This document shows, piece after piece, positions 1 through 9,616 of a DNA stretch of 64,000 bases; the first letter of the stretch is position 1, and every line of letters starts with the position of its first letter. This stretch comes from Roseovarius sp. (GTDB lineage: Bacteria; Pseudomonadota; Alphaproteobacteria; Rhodobacterales; Rhodobacteraceae). The stretch spans positions 291,896 to 355,895 of the forward strand of contig JAJFIA010000004.1 in NCBI GenBank assembly GCA_021775255.1, in the 5' to 3' direction. A program made the position numbers and the translations under genes. Below the pieces are notes generated by a model that had not been told where the DNA came from, did not search any database, and worked only from the letters and a program-made list of their open reading frames with translations.

Positions 1-1053
1 CCGCGACGCCATGCCGCTGATCCCGATGCGTTTCAGCAAATCGCCAAACGGCACATATTCGCCAAACGGCACCAAGTGATTTTTGTCATAAATCTCGCCC
101 ACCTGCCCGGTTTGATCCACAAGAATCATGGAATTGAACAATCGTTCGTCTTTGGCCCGGACCACCCCCAGCGCCACGGGAACCCCGGCAGCAGCCATAG
201 CTATGGCATCAAGCTCGGGCCGGGCATTACGCAATAAAGGGGTGATCGCCGCCTCGGGCCAGACAATCAGATCCGGGCGCGGGCCAGTGGCGGTAAATTC
301 CAGCATCCGGTCAAAAAATATCCTGGATCTTGTCGGATCCCATTTCTCACGCTGCGGCGCGTTGGGCTGAACCAGCCGCACGATCGGGGCATCCTGTGAA
401 GCCATCGGCGCCGGGTTGATGGCGCTGCCGGTGGCGTGCATCGCAGTAAGAGCCCCCAGCGCCAGCAGCGCAAAGATATTGTACCGGGTCAAAACCGCCC
501 AAAGCGAAGCGGCGGCTGTGAGAACGAGGGCACTAAGGCCCAAGGATCCGGTAAATTTTGCCCATTGCAGCAATGGCGTATCAATCAGAACATGGCCAAT
601 CTGCGCCCATGGGAAGCCGGTGAAGATCGTGCCGCGTATTGCCTCCATCAGCACCAGCGCCGCCACCCAGGCGATGGCCCGCCCGCCCATCATCCTGGCC
701 AGGCCAAAGCCCAAGCCCCAAAAGAGGGCAAAACCGGTGCTGACAAGGAAAATCACAAACGGCACCATCCAGCCATAGCGCGCCACATCCACCAAAAACG
801 GCTCGATCATCCAACTGAGCGCAACGGCAAAATATCCAACCCCGAATATCCAGCCCAGAAATGCCGCCCTGCGCCAGCTTTGCGCCAGACGGAACAGACC
901 ATAGACCAGCGCCAGCGCCAGAATCGTCAGGGGCCACGCGCCAACAGGGGCCTGCCCCAGCGCGGCCACCAGCCCGGCAATCAGCGCCAGCAAAAGCTGT
1001 TTGCGTCGGGCAAGCCCGGCAACCCATTGGCTTAGCGCATTGTTTTGCTTCAA
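1..1053 (-). CDS. lnt: Apolipoprotein N-acyltransferase, C-terminus cut by window edge
   Basis: Lnt transfers the third acyl chain from phospholipid onto the N-terminal cysteine of lipoproteins in the inner membrane. About 351 residues are visible. The first 200 are mostly hydrophobic segments and the nitrilase-like domain follows. Two of the three catalytic residues known in the family can be placed: the Glu of WPEAAI and the Lys of YDKNHLVPFGEYVPF. The catalytic Cys lies beyond base 1, so the gene is partial. The start appears to be a TTG at 1053 that overlaps the corC stop (GATTGA), because no ATG in this frame begins near it. Direct coupling to corC fits the usual ybeY-corC-lnt order. Confidence 0.93.
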   Translation of the reverse strand, partial: MKQNNALSQWVAGLARRKQLLLALIAGLVAALGQAPVGAWPLTILALALVYGLFRLAQSWRRAAFLGWIFGVGYFAVALSWMIEPFLVDVARYGWMVPFVIFLVSTGFALFWGLGFGLARMMGGRAIAWVAALVLMEAIRGTIFTGFPWAQIGHVLIDTPLLQWAKFTGSLGLSALVLTAAASLWAVLTRYNIFALLALGALTAMHATGSAINPAPMASQDAPIVRLVQPNAPQREKWDPTRSRIFFDRMLEFTATGPRPDLIVWPEAAITPLLRNARPELDAIAMAAAGVPVALGVVRAKDERLFNSMILVDQTGQVGEIYDKNHLVPFGEYVPFGDLLKRIGISGMASR

Positions 1054-1934
1054 TCTGTTGCCCCCGGAAGGCGCACCCTGAGGCGCTTGATCCGGCGGGC
1101 GTCGGCCTCGATCACTTCAATGCTCACCCCGTCGGGATGCTCGATCACCTCGCCGCGCACCGGCACCCGGCCAAGCAGCATGAAAACAACGCCGCCCAGC
1201 GTATCCACTTCTTCCCCGTCAACATCCTCCGCATCGGTAAGCGACAGGCCGATTTCAGCCTCAAACTCATCCAGTGGCGCGCGTGCCTTCACCAGATAAA
1301 CCCCAGGGCTTTCGCGGGTCCAGTAATGGCCTTCGTCAATGTCATGCTCGTCAGAAATTTCGCCCACCACCTGTTCAATCAGGTCTTCAATGGTGACAAG
1401 CCCGTCAACCCCGCCATATTCATCAATCACCAGCGCCATATGCTGCCGCTCGGCCTGCATTTTCTGCAGCAATACGCCAATCGGCATCGAGGGCGGCACA
1501 AACAAAAGCGGCCGCAATATCTTCTTCAGCGAAAACCGTTCGCCATTGCCGTTAAAGCCGTGTTTGAGGGCAAAATCCTTGAGATGCGCCAGCCCCACGG
1601 GCGTATCCAGCGTATCCTTGTAGACCGGCAGGCGGGTAAGGCCGGTATCGCGGAAAACCTTTACCAGCTCATCCTTGCTGATGCTGACAGGCACCGAAAC
1701 AATATCAGCCTTGGGCGTGGATACATCCTCAACGGTCATATCCCTCAGATTGCCCAGCCCCGGGGCTGATTCCCCGGCCAGGCGCGCCTCATGTTCAGGC
1801 TCCGGTGTCGTGGTTTCACCGGGGGTCAAAACCGCCAGCATACGGCGGAAAAGCCCGCCCTGTTCCTCGTCATCCTCATCATTGGTCTGCGCGCATCGCG
1901 CCGCGTTAGAGGAGCCTTCTATACTGTCGTCCAT
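1050..1934 (-). CDS. corC: HlyC/CorC-family CBS-domain protein
   Basis: This 294-residue soluble protein has an acidic N-terminus, two CBS domains (about residues 66-190, including the typical [18 protein letters not shown] stretch) and a C-terminal CorC_HlyC FAD-binding-like domain. Members are linked to Mg/Co efflux or membrane integrity, but the biochemical role is not settled. There is no membrane DUF21 part, so this is the short CorC type. It lies between ybeY (38 bp upstream) and lnt (overlapping its stop), probably in one transcript running phoH-ybeY-corC-lnt. Confidence 0.92.
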   Translation of the reverse strand: MDDSIEGSSNAARCAQTNDEDDEEQGGLFRRMLAVLTPGETTTPEPEHEARLAGESAPGLGNLRDMTVEDVSTPKADIVSVPVSISKDELVKVFRDTGLTRLPVYKDTLDTPVGLAHLKDFALKHGFNGNGERFSLKKILRPLLFVPPSMPIGVLLQKMQAERQHMALVIDEYGGVDGLVTIEDLIEQVVGEISDEHDIDEGHYWTRESPGVYLVKARAPLDEFEAEIGLSLTDAEDVDGEEVDTLGGVVFMLLGRVPVRGEVIEHPDGVSIEVIEADARRIKRLRVRLPGATD

Positions 1935-1972
1935 TGTCTCTTTCCGGTTTGGGGCATCCTGCCCTGGTGGTT

Positions 1973-2470
1973 TCAGGCCTCTATATGGTCAGGCAGGCCC
2001 AGTTTGCCAAGTATTTCTCGCTCATAAAGCAGCATCAAAGTGGCATCCTTATGACGGATGTGATCATAGCCCAACAAATGTAAAATCGCATGCACAATCA
2101 GATGAGTGACGTGATTTTTCAACGGTTTACCCGCCGCTGTTGCCTCACGCGCGCAGGTATCATAGGAAATCGCGATATCGCCCAGCTCGGGGCCCGCATC
2201 CGCGTTGGGCCGCAAGGGCATTTGCCCATCCCGCGCAGCCCCCCGCTCGGCCGAGGGCCATGAGAGCACATTCGTCGGCCCCGGCTTATCCCGAAAATCG
2301 GCGTTCAGCCCGGCAATGCGCGCATCATCACAGCCCAGAATGCTGATTTCAAACTCCTCTTGCCCAAGGTTTTGATGCTCCAGCGTGGCCATCGCGGCCT
2401 TTTGCGCCAGACCGGCCAGATCAACCGCATCCCAGCGGGCATCTTCGATCAGGGTTTCGGTTTGGGTCAT
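1973..2470 (-). CDS. ybeY: Endoribonuclease YbeY, rRNA maturation factor
   Basis: YbeY is a zinc-dependent single-strand RNase involved in 16S rRNA 3'-end maturation and ribosome quality control. The 165-residue protein carries the family metal site as HAILHLLGYDH (the usual form is HGxLHLxGYDH) close to the C-terminus. It ends in a short tail, and length is normal for the family. It sits 25 bp downstream of phoH, the conserved partner arrangement, and upstream of corC. Confidence 0.96.
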   Translation of the reverse strand: MTQTETLIEDARWDAVDLAGLAQKAAMATLEHQNLGQEEFEISILGCDDARIAGLNADFRDKPGPTNVLSWPSAERGAARDGQMPLRPNADAGPELGDIAISYDTCAREATAAGKPLKNHVTHLIVHAILHLLGYDHIRHKDATLMLLYEREILGKLGLPDHIEA

Positions 2471-2495
2471 GAATTGTCCCTGGCAGGCTCAGCTT

Positions 2496-3503
2496 TCATA
2501 CATCCGCGTCATAGGCTTCGATTATCGCGGCCACAAGCGGGTGGCGTACCACATCTTTGGATGTAAAATAGTTGAAACTGATCTCTGGCAGGGATTTGAG
2601 CAGGCGCTCGGCATCCTGCAACCCCGATGTGACTCCGCGCGGCAGATCAACCTGGCTGCGGTCGCCGGTGATCACCATGCGCGATCCCTCGCCCAGGCGG
2701 GTGAGAAACATCTTCATCTGCATCGAGGTGGCATTTTGCGCCTCGTCCAGCACCACAAACGCATTCGCCAAAGTGCGGCCGCGCATGAAGGCCAGCGGCG
2801 CAATCTCGATCCGGTTCTCCTCGATCAGTTTGGCCAATTGCTTGCCGGGCAGAAAATCATTCAGTGCATCATAAAGCGGCTGCATGTAAGGGTCGATCTT
2901 GTCGCGCATATCGCCGGGCAGATAGCCCAGCTTTTCCCCCGCCTCCACCGCCGGGCGCGACAGGATGATGCGGTCAACATGCCCCTCGATGAACATCGAA
3001 ACCGCCACGGCCACCGCAAGATAGGTCTTGCCGGTGCCAGCGGGGCCAATACCAAAGGCCAGTTCATTGGCAAACAGGGATTTGACATAGGATTTTTGCG
3101 CCTGCGTGCGCGGCTCGACCAGCTTTTTGCGGGTCTTGATCTCAACCTTGCCGCCCCGGAACATCTCAAGCTGATTGCCATCGCGGCTATCAGTGCCCTG
3201 CACCGGGGTGGGCATGCGCAATTCACGGTCAACATCGCCATGTTCAACGGTTTTCCCGGCCTCAAGACGGGTATAAAGCGCCTGCATCACCGTGATCGCC
3301 TCACGGGCCGCAGTTTCTTCGCCCAAAGCCACCAGTTGATTGCCACGGCGCAGGATCTGAACCCCGAGGTTTTTCTCGATCTCCGCAAGGTTGCGGTCAA
3401 ATTCACCACAAAGATCAATCAACAGGCGGTTATCAGGAAATTCTATTGCCGCCTCATGCAAGGCATCCGTTGTTGCCGGAGGGGGCGTCATACTGGTGAC
3501 CAA
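2496..3503 (-). CDS. phoH: PhoH-family ATPase (PhoL/YbeZ)
   Basis: This is a 335-residue cytoplasmic P-loop ATPase. Walker A GPAGTGKT is at residues 153-160, Walker B is VVLDEAQNAT, and TGDRSQVDLP follows as the family's helicase-like motif. The N-terminal 100 residues hold a KH-like RNA-binding segment. YbeZ-type PhoH works with YbeY in RNA metabolism, and ybeY follows at once. The start is chosen as TTG at 3503 because AGGAG lies 6 bases upstream. The ATG at 3491, four codons in, would be too far from that site. Confidence 0.94.
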   Translation of the reverse strand: MVTSMTPPPATTDALHEAAIEFPDNRLLIDLCGEFDRNLAEIEKNLGVQILRRGNQLVALGEETAAREAITVMQALYTRLEAGKTVEHGDVDRELRMPTPVQGTDSRDGNQLEMFRGGKVEIKTRKKLVEPRTQAQKSYVKSLFANELAFGIGPAGTGKTYLAVAVAVSMFIEGHVDRIILSRPAVEAGEKLGYLPGDMRDKIDPYMQPLYDALNDFLPGKQLAKLIEENRIEIAPLAFMRGRTLANAFVVLDEAQNATSMQMKMFLTRLGEGSRMVITGDRSQVDLPRGVTSGLQDAERLLKSLPEISFNYFTSKDVVRHPLVAAIIEAYDADV

Positions 3504-3601
3504 TCACTTCTCCTGGGTTATGCGCGCTTTATCCAAGGGTGCCAAGTTCAACCGCCCGGCGCAAGCAGAACTATTGAAAAACACGCGGTTTTTACAATAA
3601 T

Positions 3602-4930
3602 TCATCCCCGCACGATCCGCCCGGCCAGCGAATTTGTATCACTTCTGAGGATCTCAACCTGCGCAATATCGCCAATCGCAGCATCACAATCGGCCACATG
3701 AACCGCATGCAGATATTCGGATTTCCCCACCATCTGCCCCGGCAAACGCCCCGGTTTTTCAAAAAGCACATTCACATTCCGGCCCACCATTGCCTCCTGT
3801 GCCGCGCGTTGCTGGGTGGTGATCAGCGCCTGAAGACGGTGCAGGCGTTCGGTTTTCACAGCCTCATCCACCTGCGGGCGTTCCGCCGCCGGGGTGCCCG
3901 GGCGGGTGGAATATTTGAACGAATAGGCAGTGCCGTAGTTAACCTCACGGATCAAATCCAGCGTGGCCTCAAAATCGGCGTCTGATTCTTCGGGAAAGCC
4001 CACGATAAAATCCCCCGACAGCAAAATATCCGGTCGCACCGCGCGAATGCGCCCGATCAGCCGCAGATAGCTTTCCGCCGTGTGACTGCGATTCATCCGT
4101 TTGAGGATGTGATCACTGCCCGATTGCACCGGCAGATGCAGATAAGGCATCAGCTTGGTACAACTGCCATGCGCCTCGATCAGATCCTCCGACATGTCAT
4201 TGGGGTGCGACGTGGTGAAACGGATGCGCTTCAATCCGTCTATCGCGTCAAGCGCCCGGATCAGCCGCGCCAATGACCAATCCGCGCCATCGGGGCCGGT
4301 GCCGTGATAAGCATTCACATTCTGGCCCAGCAAGGTGATCTCGCGCACACCGCGTTCCACCAGATCGCGCGCTTCTTCCACAATGCGCGTCACCGGACGG
4401 CTGGCCTCACCACCGCGGGTATAGGGCACAACGCAAAAGGCGCAGAATTTATCACAGCCCTCCTGTACGGTCAAAAACGCCGTCGGGCCACGTTTTGCCT
4501 TGGGCCGGTGGCGCAATGTATCAAACTTGTTTTCAATCGGAAAATCCGTATCCAGCACCTTTTCACCCTCGCGCACCCTTGCCTCCATCTGCGGCAGGCG
4601 GTGATAGCTTTGCGGCCCGACAACCAGATCCACCAGAGGCTGACGGCGCATGATCTCAGGGCCTTCAGCCTGCGCCACACAGCCGGCAACGCCAATTTTC
4701 AGATCGGGATTTTCCAGCTTGAGACCCTGAAAGCGGCCCAGTTCGGAATATATCTTTTCGGCGGCCTTTTCACGGATATGGCAGGTGTTGAGCAGGATCA
4801 TATCGGCGTCATCGGGGGTATCGGTTTGCTCATAGCCCGCGCCGCCCATCGCCTCGGCCATGCGCTCGCTGTCATAGACATTCATCTGACAGCCATAGGT
4901 TTTGATATAAAGCTTCTTGGGCTTGGGCAT
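3602..4930 (-). CDS. miaB: tRNA-2-methylthio-N6-isopentenyladenosine synthase MiaB
   Basis: MiaB is a radical-SAM methylthiotransferase that modifies A37 of tRNAs reading codons that begin with U. The N-terminal UPF0004 domain starts [20 protein letters not shown], and its three cysteines bind the auxiliary cluster. The radical-SAM cluster motif is CDKFCAFC, and a TRAM domain ends the protein. Length is about 442 residues, as expected. ATG at 4930 with GGAG about 9 bases upstream is preferred over an in-frame TTG at 4957. The gene is upstream of phoH on the same strand, separated by 98 bp. Confidence 0.96.
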   Translation of the reverse strand: MPKPKKLYIKTYGCQMNVYDSERMAEAMGGAGYEQTDTPDDADMILLNTCHIREKAAEKIYSELGRFQGLKLENPDLKIGVAGCVAQAEGPEIMRRQPLVDLVVGPQSYHRLPQMEARVREGEKVLDTDFPIENKFDTLRHRPKAKRGPTAFLTVQEGCDKFCAFCVVPYTRGGEASRPVTRIVEEARDLVERGVREITLLGQNVNAYHGTGPDGADWSLARLIRALDAIDGLKRIRFTTSHPNDMSEDLIEAHGSCTKLMPYLHLPVQSGSDHILKRMNRSHTAESYLRLIGRIRAVRPDILLSGDFIVGFPEESDADFEATLDLIREVNYGTAYSFKYSTRPGTPAAERPQVDEAVKTERLHRLQALITTQQRAAQEAMVGRNVNVLFEKPGRLPGQMVGKSEYLHAVHVADCDAAIGDIAQVEILRSDTNSLAGRIVRG

Positions 4931-4991
4931 CTGGCAGGGCTCCGGGACCGATTTCAACGGCCTGACTACATCAGATCAGGGGGCTCTTGCA

Positions 4992-5909
4992 ATGCATGTG
5001 GATATGGCCGATTTTAGAGGCAAAACAATATGGCATGACATGCAACAAAAATTTCTGAATAAATATCTGAGAAAAACCGGCAAAGGCCTGCCTGACGGGC
5101 CATTGGCAATGATTTTCATTGAAGACCCGGTCGAGATCGGCAGCACCCTCCGGCACCACATTGGTCTGGGCTTTGCGCAGGTTCTGGCTTTCATGCCGGA
5201 TGCGTTTGATTTGCCTGATGATCTTGCAAATCAGGTTCAGAGGATCAGTTTTGATATGTCGGGCAGTGATAATTATCAGGCTGCGGTGAATGCGATGATT
5301 GGCGCAGTTCCGGGGCGGTGGATGTATTACTGTTTCAATGCCGAATATCTATATTTTCCGTTTTGCGAAACCCGAAGCATTGGCGAATTGCTGGCGTTTC
5401 AAACCGAAGAGCGCCGCGATGCGGTGTTATCTTATGTAATTGATCTTTATGCCGGTGATCTTGGGGCGCATCCCGATGCCGTCTCACTTGAGGATGCCCA
5501 TCTTGATAAATCGGGGTATTATGCGCAGGCCCGGAATGATCCGGAAAATCATGATCACCCCAAAGAACGGCAACTGGATTTTTATGGCGGGCTGCGCTGG
5601 CGCTATGAGGAACACATCCCCCCCGCCCGGCGCAAGATTGACCGGGTCGCCCTGTTCAAATCAAAGCCGGGGCTGAGGCTGCGGGATAACCACAGCTTCA
5701 ATGACGAAGAATACAACACCTATGCCTGCCCCTGGCATCATAGCCTGTCCACGGCGATTGCATCTTTTCGCACCGCAAAGGCGCTCAAGCGCAATCCGGG
5801 ATCAAGCTTTGATATACCCGGTTTTGAGTGGCATAATTCCGCACGTTTTGAATGGCACTCAAAGCAGTTGCTTGATCTTGGGTTAATCGAGCCCGGGCAA
5901 TGGTTTTAA
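4992..5909 (+). CDS. Hypothetical glycosyltransferase-family-2-like protein
   Basis: This protein of about 305 residues has no signal peptide or membrane segment. The stretch around YYCFNAEYLYFPF resembles the acceptor-side signature of the Glyco_tranf_2_4 group, where a DxDE-type motif precedes a hydrophobic patch. Several His/Trp-rich blocks near the C-terminus (ACPWHHSL, GFEWHNSARFEWH) also suggest an enzyme. I recall similar unnamed proteins in roseobacters but cannot name a substrate. ATG at 4992 has AGGGGG 8 bases upstream. It is divergent from miaB with 61 bp between the starts. Confidence 0.6.
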   Translation: MHVDMADFRGKTIWHDMQQKFLNKYLRKTGKGLPDGPLAMIFIEDPVEIGSTLRHHIGLGFAQVLAFMPDAFDLPDDLANQVQRISFDMSGSDNYQAAVNAMIGAVPGRWMYYCFNAEYLYFPFCETRSIGELLAFQTEERRDAVLSYVIDLYAGDLGAHPDAVSLEDAHLDKSGYYAQARNDPENHDHPKERQLDFYGGLRWRYEEHIPPARRKIDRVALFKSKPGLRLRDNHSFNDEEYNTYACPWHHSLSTAIASFRTAKALKRNPGSSFDIPGFEWHNSARFEWHSKQLLDLGLIEPGQWF

Positions 5910-5911
5910 GG

Positions 5912-6190
5912 TTAGTAATCCAGCATCGCAATGGTTGACTGAACGTATTTTCCGGCACCGTTCAGATCATTCTCGGCGATATCAAGCCCTGTGATCATCG
6001 AAGATATGCTGGCGCGCATCCCCTTGCCAAGTTCTTCGTCGAAAAAAACCGCACCACTTGTTACTAACACAATTGCAACAATAACCAGCCGGGAACATTT
6101 CCTGGCTGTGGCCGCACGCCCCTGAATGAGGGCCGAGCGCAACTGCGCTTTCGTAAGTGTTGGGGTATGATGATTAAATGAATAAGACAT
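5912..6190 (-). CDS. Small single-pass membrane protein, unknown function
   Basis: A 92-residue open frame starts with ATG at 6190. It has a basic N-terminal half (RAATARKCSR) followed by one hydrophobic segment (LVIVAIVLVTSGAVFF) and an acidic to polar C-terminal half, so the tail is probably periplasmic under the positive-inside rule. It converges on the preceding gene, and the two stops are 2 bp apart. No family is recognised. The tight fit between neighbours and the clear membrane segment support it as real, but only weakly. Confidence 0.5.
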   Translation of the reverse strand: MSYSFNHHTPTLTKAQLRSALIQGRAATARKCSRLVIVAIVLVTSGAVFFDEELGKGMRASISSMITGLDIAENDLNGAGKYVQSTIAMLDY

Positions 6191-6364
6191 AAGTATAATT
6201 TGCCCGGCATTTTAGGCAGCTTTTAGGCAAGCCTATGGTGGTTTGGCAGCGATGCTCTCGATTCGCAGGATACATTGTTTACGATTAAGAAACAATTAAC
6301 CAAGAAAAAACGCCGTCACCCGGCATCTTTCCGCGATAAATGGCTTTAAAATCAGTTTGTTAAG

Positions 6365-6407
6365 GCGTTTCAGGATCAAGTTGAAACACAACCTGATCTT
6401 GAAACGC
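6365..6407. repeat. Inverted repeat of the AAAGCGTTT type, downstream of fabI
   Basis: Two 16-base arms (6365-6380 and 6392-6407) pair at 14 of 16 positions around an 11-base loop. The arms begin GCGTTTCA. It lies 50 bp past the fabI stop and may act as a 3'-end or terminator structure, but no T-run follows on the minus strand. The GCGTTT ends are shared with inverted repeats near 53.2 kb and 59.0 kb. The rest of 6191-6457 shows nothing else. Confidence 0.6.
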
Positions 6408-6457
6408 CCGCAACATCAACAGGGTCCGCAGGTTTCGCTTTAAGAATAATACCTGCC

Positions 6458-7249
6458 TTACAGGTTTTCCGGCTGCGGCATTCCAAGCACATGATAGCCG
6501 CCATCCACGTGGATAATCTCGCCGGTGGTACAGCCCCCGGCGTCTGAGGCCAGATAGACCGCCGTGCCCCCAATGGCCTCAAGCGTGGCGTTGCTGCGCA
6601 TCGGCGCATTCTGATCGGTGTGCTTGAAGGTCTTGCGCGCACCCCCGATCACTGCCCCGGCCAGGGTTTTCATCGGCCCCGGCGATATGGCATTTACCCG
6701 GATGCCATCCGGCCCCAGATCATTGGCCAGATAACGGGTTGTCGCCTCAAGCGCGGCTTTGGCCACGCCCATGACATTGTAATTCGGCACCACCCGGTTT
6801 GAGCCCTGATAGGTCATGGTCAGAAGTGTGCCGCCATTTTCCTTCATCATCGGATAGGCCCGCCGCGCCACTTCGATGAAAGAATAGGCGGATATATCCA
6901 TTGAGTTTTTGAAATTTTGCCGGCTGGTATTCAAAAACCGCCCCGAAAGCTCGGATTTGTCGGAATAGGCAATCGCATGCACCACAAAATCTATCGTCGG
7001 CCAGTGATGCCCGAGCATCTTGAACGCGGCTTCGATCGAGGTATCATCGCTGACATCCACATCCAGCAGAATGTTTGAATCAAGCGATGCCGCCAGCGGC
7101 TCAACCCGCTTGCCAAAAGCCTCGCCCTGATATGAAAAAGCCAGTTCGGCCCCGGCCTCATGCATCGCCCTGGCAATCCCCCAGGCGATCGAGCGGTCAT
7201 TGGCCACGCCCATGATCAGGCCGCGTTTACCCTGCAATGCATTGGTCAT
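6458..7249 (-). CDS. fabI: Enoyl-[acyl-carrier-protein] reductase (NADH)
   Basis: FabI carries out the final reduction of each fatty-acid elongation cycle. It is an SDR-fold protein of 263 residues with the FabI-type nucleotide site (GKRGLIMGVANDRSIAWGIA) and the Tyr-x6-Lys catalytic pair in NYNVMGVAK, as in classical FabI. ATG at 7249 (MTNALQGKRG) is chosen, since an upstream extension to 7309 would run into fabB. It follows fabB by 7 bp and is the last gene of the fabA-fabB-fabI unit. An inverted repeat 50 bp downstream may end the transcript. Confidence 0.95.
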   Translation of the reverse strand: MTNALQGKRGLIMGVANDRSIAWGIARAMHEAGAELAFSYQGEAFGKRVEPLAASLDSNILLDVDVSDDTSIEAAFKMLGHHWPTIDFVVHAIAYSDKSELSGRFLNTSRQNFKNSMDISAYSFIEVARRAYPMMKENGGTLLTMTYQGSNRVVPNYNVMGVAKAALEATTRYLANDLGPDGIRVNAISPGPMKTLAGAVIGGARKTFKHTDQNAPMRSNATLEAIGGTAVYLASDAGGCTTGEIIHVDGGYHVLGMPQPENL

Positions 7250-7256
7250 AAGCCTG

Positions 7257-8486
7257 TCATCCCTGATATTTGCTAAGAAGCATTGAGCCATTCGTGCCAC
7301 CAAAGCCAAAGCTGTTGGTCATCACCGTATCAAGCCCTGCATTATCCACCCTTTTGGTGGCAATTTCCCCGGGCTCAAGCGCCGGATCAAGCGTTTCCAC
7401 ATTGATCGAGGGGATGATGAAATCATGCTCCAGGGCCAGCAGGCAATAGATTGCCTCGAGCGCGCCCGTGGCGCCCTGCGCATGGCCGGTCATGGATTTG
7501 GTCGAGCTGATCGGCGGCACCTTGCCCGCGCCGAATATCCGCCGCACGGCCTCCACTTCGCCCACATCCCCCACCGGGGTCGAGGTACCATGGGCATTGA
7601 TATAACCCACCTTGCGCCCTTCCGGCAATTGCGACAGCGCCAGCCGCATGGCGCGCTCGCCGCCCTCGCCCGAGGGGGCCACCATATCATGGCCGTCCGA
7701 TGTAGCGGCATAGCCCGTCACTTCGGCATAGATCTTCGCGCCCCGCGCCAGCGCATGTTCCAGCTCTTCCAGCACGATGATGCCGCCCCCGCCCGAGATC
7801 ACAAAGCCATCGCGATCCGCGTCAAACGCGCGCGAGGCGATCTGCGGCGTGTCATTATATTTGCTGCTCATCGCACCCATGGCGTCAAACAGGCACGATA
7901 ATGTCCAGTCCAGTTCTTCCCCGCCCCCGGCAAACATCACATCCTGCTTGCCCATCATGATCTGCTCGGCGGCGTTGCCGATGCAATGCAATGAGGTTGA
8001 GCAGGCCGAGGTGATCGAATAATTGATGCCCTTGATCTTGTAGGCCGTGGCCAGATTGGCCGATATGGTCGAGCTCATGCATTTGGGCACGGCAAACGGC
8101 CCGATCCGCTTGGGTGCGCCTTTTTCCAGCACGATCTGATGCGCCGCCAGCATCGCACTTGTCGAGGGCCCGCCCGAGCCCGCAACCAGCCCGGTGCGCG
8201 GATTGATGATGTCGCCCTCTTCCAGCCCGGCATCGGCAATCGCCTGGCCCATGGCGATATGGGCATAAGCCGCCCCCGGCCCCATGAAACGCAAGGTACG
8301 CTTCTCGACATGCTCGGTCACGTCAATATCCACCACCCCGGCGATCTGACTGCGAAAGCCATGATCAATCATCGGCTGCCGCTTGGAAATCCCCGAGCGC
8401 CCGACCCTCAGGGCCGCAAGCACCTCATCCACATTATTGCCAATGCTTGAAACAATGCCCATCCCGGTGACAACGACACGACGCAT
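7257..8486 (-). CDS. fabB: 3-oxoacyl-ACP synthase I (KAS I)
   Basis: This is the condensing enzyme needed to elongate the cis-unsaturated intermediates made by FabA. The 409-residue thiolase-fold protein has the active-site Cys in SACSTSLHC and the two catalytic His in NAHGTSTPVGD and GHAQGATGA. The C-terminus has the usual GFGGTNGSMLL loop. Pairing with fabA supports FabB rather than FabF. The gap to fabA is 23 bp, with an AGGAGG-like site (GAAGGAGGTC) upstream of the ATG. Confidence 0.96.
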   Translation of the reverse strand: MRRVVVTGMGIVSSIGNNVDEVLAALRVGRSGISKRQPMIDHGFRSQIAGVVDIDVTEHVEKRTLRFMGPGAAYAHIAMGQAIADAGLEEGDIINPRTGLVAGSGGPSTSAMLAAHQIVLEKGAPKRIGPFAVPKCMSSTISANLATAYKIKGINYSITSACSTSLHCIGNAAEQIMMGKQDVMFAGGGEELDWTLSCLFDAMGAMSSKYNDTPQIASRAFDADRDGFVISGGGGIIVLEELEHALARGAKIYAEVTGYAATSDGHDMVAPSGEGGERAMRLALSQLPEGRKVGYINAHGTSTPVGDVGEVEAVRRIFGAGKVPPISSTKSMTGHAQGATGALEAIYCLLALEHDFIIPSINVETLDPALEPGEIATKRVDNAGLDTVMTNSFGFGGTNGSMLLSKYQG

Positions 8487-8509
8487 GCTGACCTCCTTCG
8501 CTCTTTGGA

Positions 8510-9019
8510 TCAGTTTTCCGACAACGCGACCCGCAGGTCTTTGACCTGATAGATCACCTCACCATCGGCCTCAACCCGGCCATTTGCCACGCCCATGGTC
8601 AGGCGCCGGGTTTGCAGGGCTTTGGTAAAATCAACATGATAGGTCAGCCTCTTGCGATCCGGCCGCACCATGCCGGTGAGGCGCACCTCGCCGACCCCAA
8701 GGGCATAGCCACGCCCCCGCCAGCCGCGCCAGCCCAGATTGAAACCGGTGAGCTGCCACAGCCCGTCAAGGCCCAGGCAGCCGGGCATGATCGGATTGCC
8801 GGGAAAATGACAGCCAAAAAACCACAGATCCGGGGTGATATCGAATTCCGCCACCACATGACCCTTGCCATGCTCACCGCCATCACCGCTGATATCGGTG
8901 ATCCGGTCCATCATCAGCATCGGAGGCTCCGGCAGTTGTGCATTGCCGGGGCCAAAAAGCTCTCCCCGGGCGCATTTCAGCAGGTCTTCCTTGTCAAAGC
9001 TGCTCGGATAATCGGCCAT
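8510..9019 (-). CDS. fabA: 3-hydroxydecanoyl-ACP dehydratase/isomerase
   Basis: FabA dehydrates 3-hydroxydecanoyl-ACP and isomerises trans-2- to cis-3-decenoyl-ACP, the branch point for unsaturated fatty acids. The 169-residue hot-dog-fold protein shows the catalytic His in [12 protein letters not shown] and the catalytic Asp in CLGLDGLWQ. It is the first gene of fabA-fabB-fabI and is transcribed away from irr. The arrangement puts anaerobic-type unsaturated fatty-acid synthesis next to the iron regulator, a layout I know from other Rhodobacteraceae. Confidence 0.96.
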   Translation of the reverse strand: MADYPSSFDKEDLLKCARGELFGPGNAQLPEPPMLMMDRITDISGDGGEHGKGHVVAEFDITPDLWFFGCHFPGNPIMPGCLGLDGLWQLTGFNLGWRGWRGRGYALGVGEVRLTGMVRPDRKRLTYHVDFTKALQTRRLTMGVANGRVEADGEVIYQVKDLRVALSEN

Positions 9020-9194
9020 GTCTTCCGGCCCCCTTCAATTCTGCAATATATCGTTACCAATCCCTAACACCCGACAAACCACCCATGCAAGCCAAAGGCG
9101 CAGGGGGCAGGCCCGGGGCAAGGCCCAGATGAATTTATTTGAATTCGCCTGCCCCATTGCCTAGTATCGTACTCGGTCAACTAGGATATACATC
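9020..9194. promoter_or_regulatory. Divergent promoter region between fabA and irr
   Basis: This 175 bp non-coding stretch must hold the promoters of both fabA and irr. It is AT-richer in its right half (AATTTATTTGAATTC, 9129-9143). No convincing Irr (ICE) palindrome could be placed by eye. Irr autoregulation or control of fabA from here is only inferred from position. Confidence 0.4.
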
Positions 9195-9614
9195 GTGGCG
9201 ACAGTTCAGGAAAAAAATCTGGGGCTTACCTGGCTGGAAAATTCCGGCCTCAGGCCCACCCGTCAGCGTGTGGCGATTGCCGCGCATCTCGTGGGGGATG
9301 GGCAACACCGGCATGTCACCGCCGAAAGCCTCTATGCCGATGTTTGCAAGGCGGGCGAAAGCATCTCACTGGCCACGATCTATAACACCCTTCGGGCGTT
9401 TTGCGATGCCGGTCTGGTGCAGGAAGTCACGGTTGACGGCGCGCGCAGCTATTTTGACACCAACACCCATGATCATCCGCATTTTTACTGGGAAGAGGAT
9501 CATCGCCTGTCGGATGCACCGCTTGAAGAGCTTGAAATCAGCGCCCTGCCATCGGCCCCTGCGGGCACCGAAATTGCCTCGGTCGATGTGATCATCCGAC
9601 TGCGCCGGACCTGA
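9195..9614 (+). CDS. irr: Iron response regulator Irr (Fur family)
   Basis: Irr is the Fur-superfamily regulator that alphaproteobacteria use to sense haem and iron status and to repress haem synthesis and iron-using genes under iron limitation. The 139-residue protein has the winged-helix segment (SGLRPTRQRVAIAAHL, SLATIYNTLRAFCDAGLVQEV) and the Irr-type His-rich metal/haem site HDHPHFYWEEDH in place of the Fur Cys-rich sites. The start is GTG at 9195. It is divergent from fabA and lies 2 bp from the convergent membrane-protein gene that follows. Confidence 0.93.
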   Translation: MATVQEKNLGLTWLENSGLRPTRQRVAIAAHLVGDGQHRHVTAESLYADVCKAGESISLATIYNTLRAFCDAGLVQEVTVDGARSYFDTNTHDHPHFYWEEDHRLSDAPLEELEISALPSAPAGTEIASVDVIIRLRRT

Positions 9615-9616
9615 AT

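Noticed and set aside
2385..3701. A 438-codon open frame on the plus strand opposite phoH, and similar long antisense frames opposite corC (861-1769) and ribBX (11262-12206).
   Set aside because: They are mirror frames of well-recognised genes in high-GC DNA, lack family motifs and have no ribosome-binding sites.
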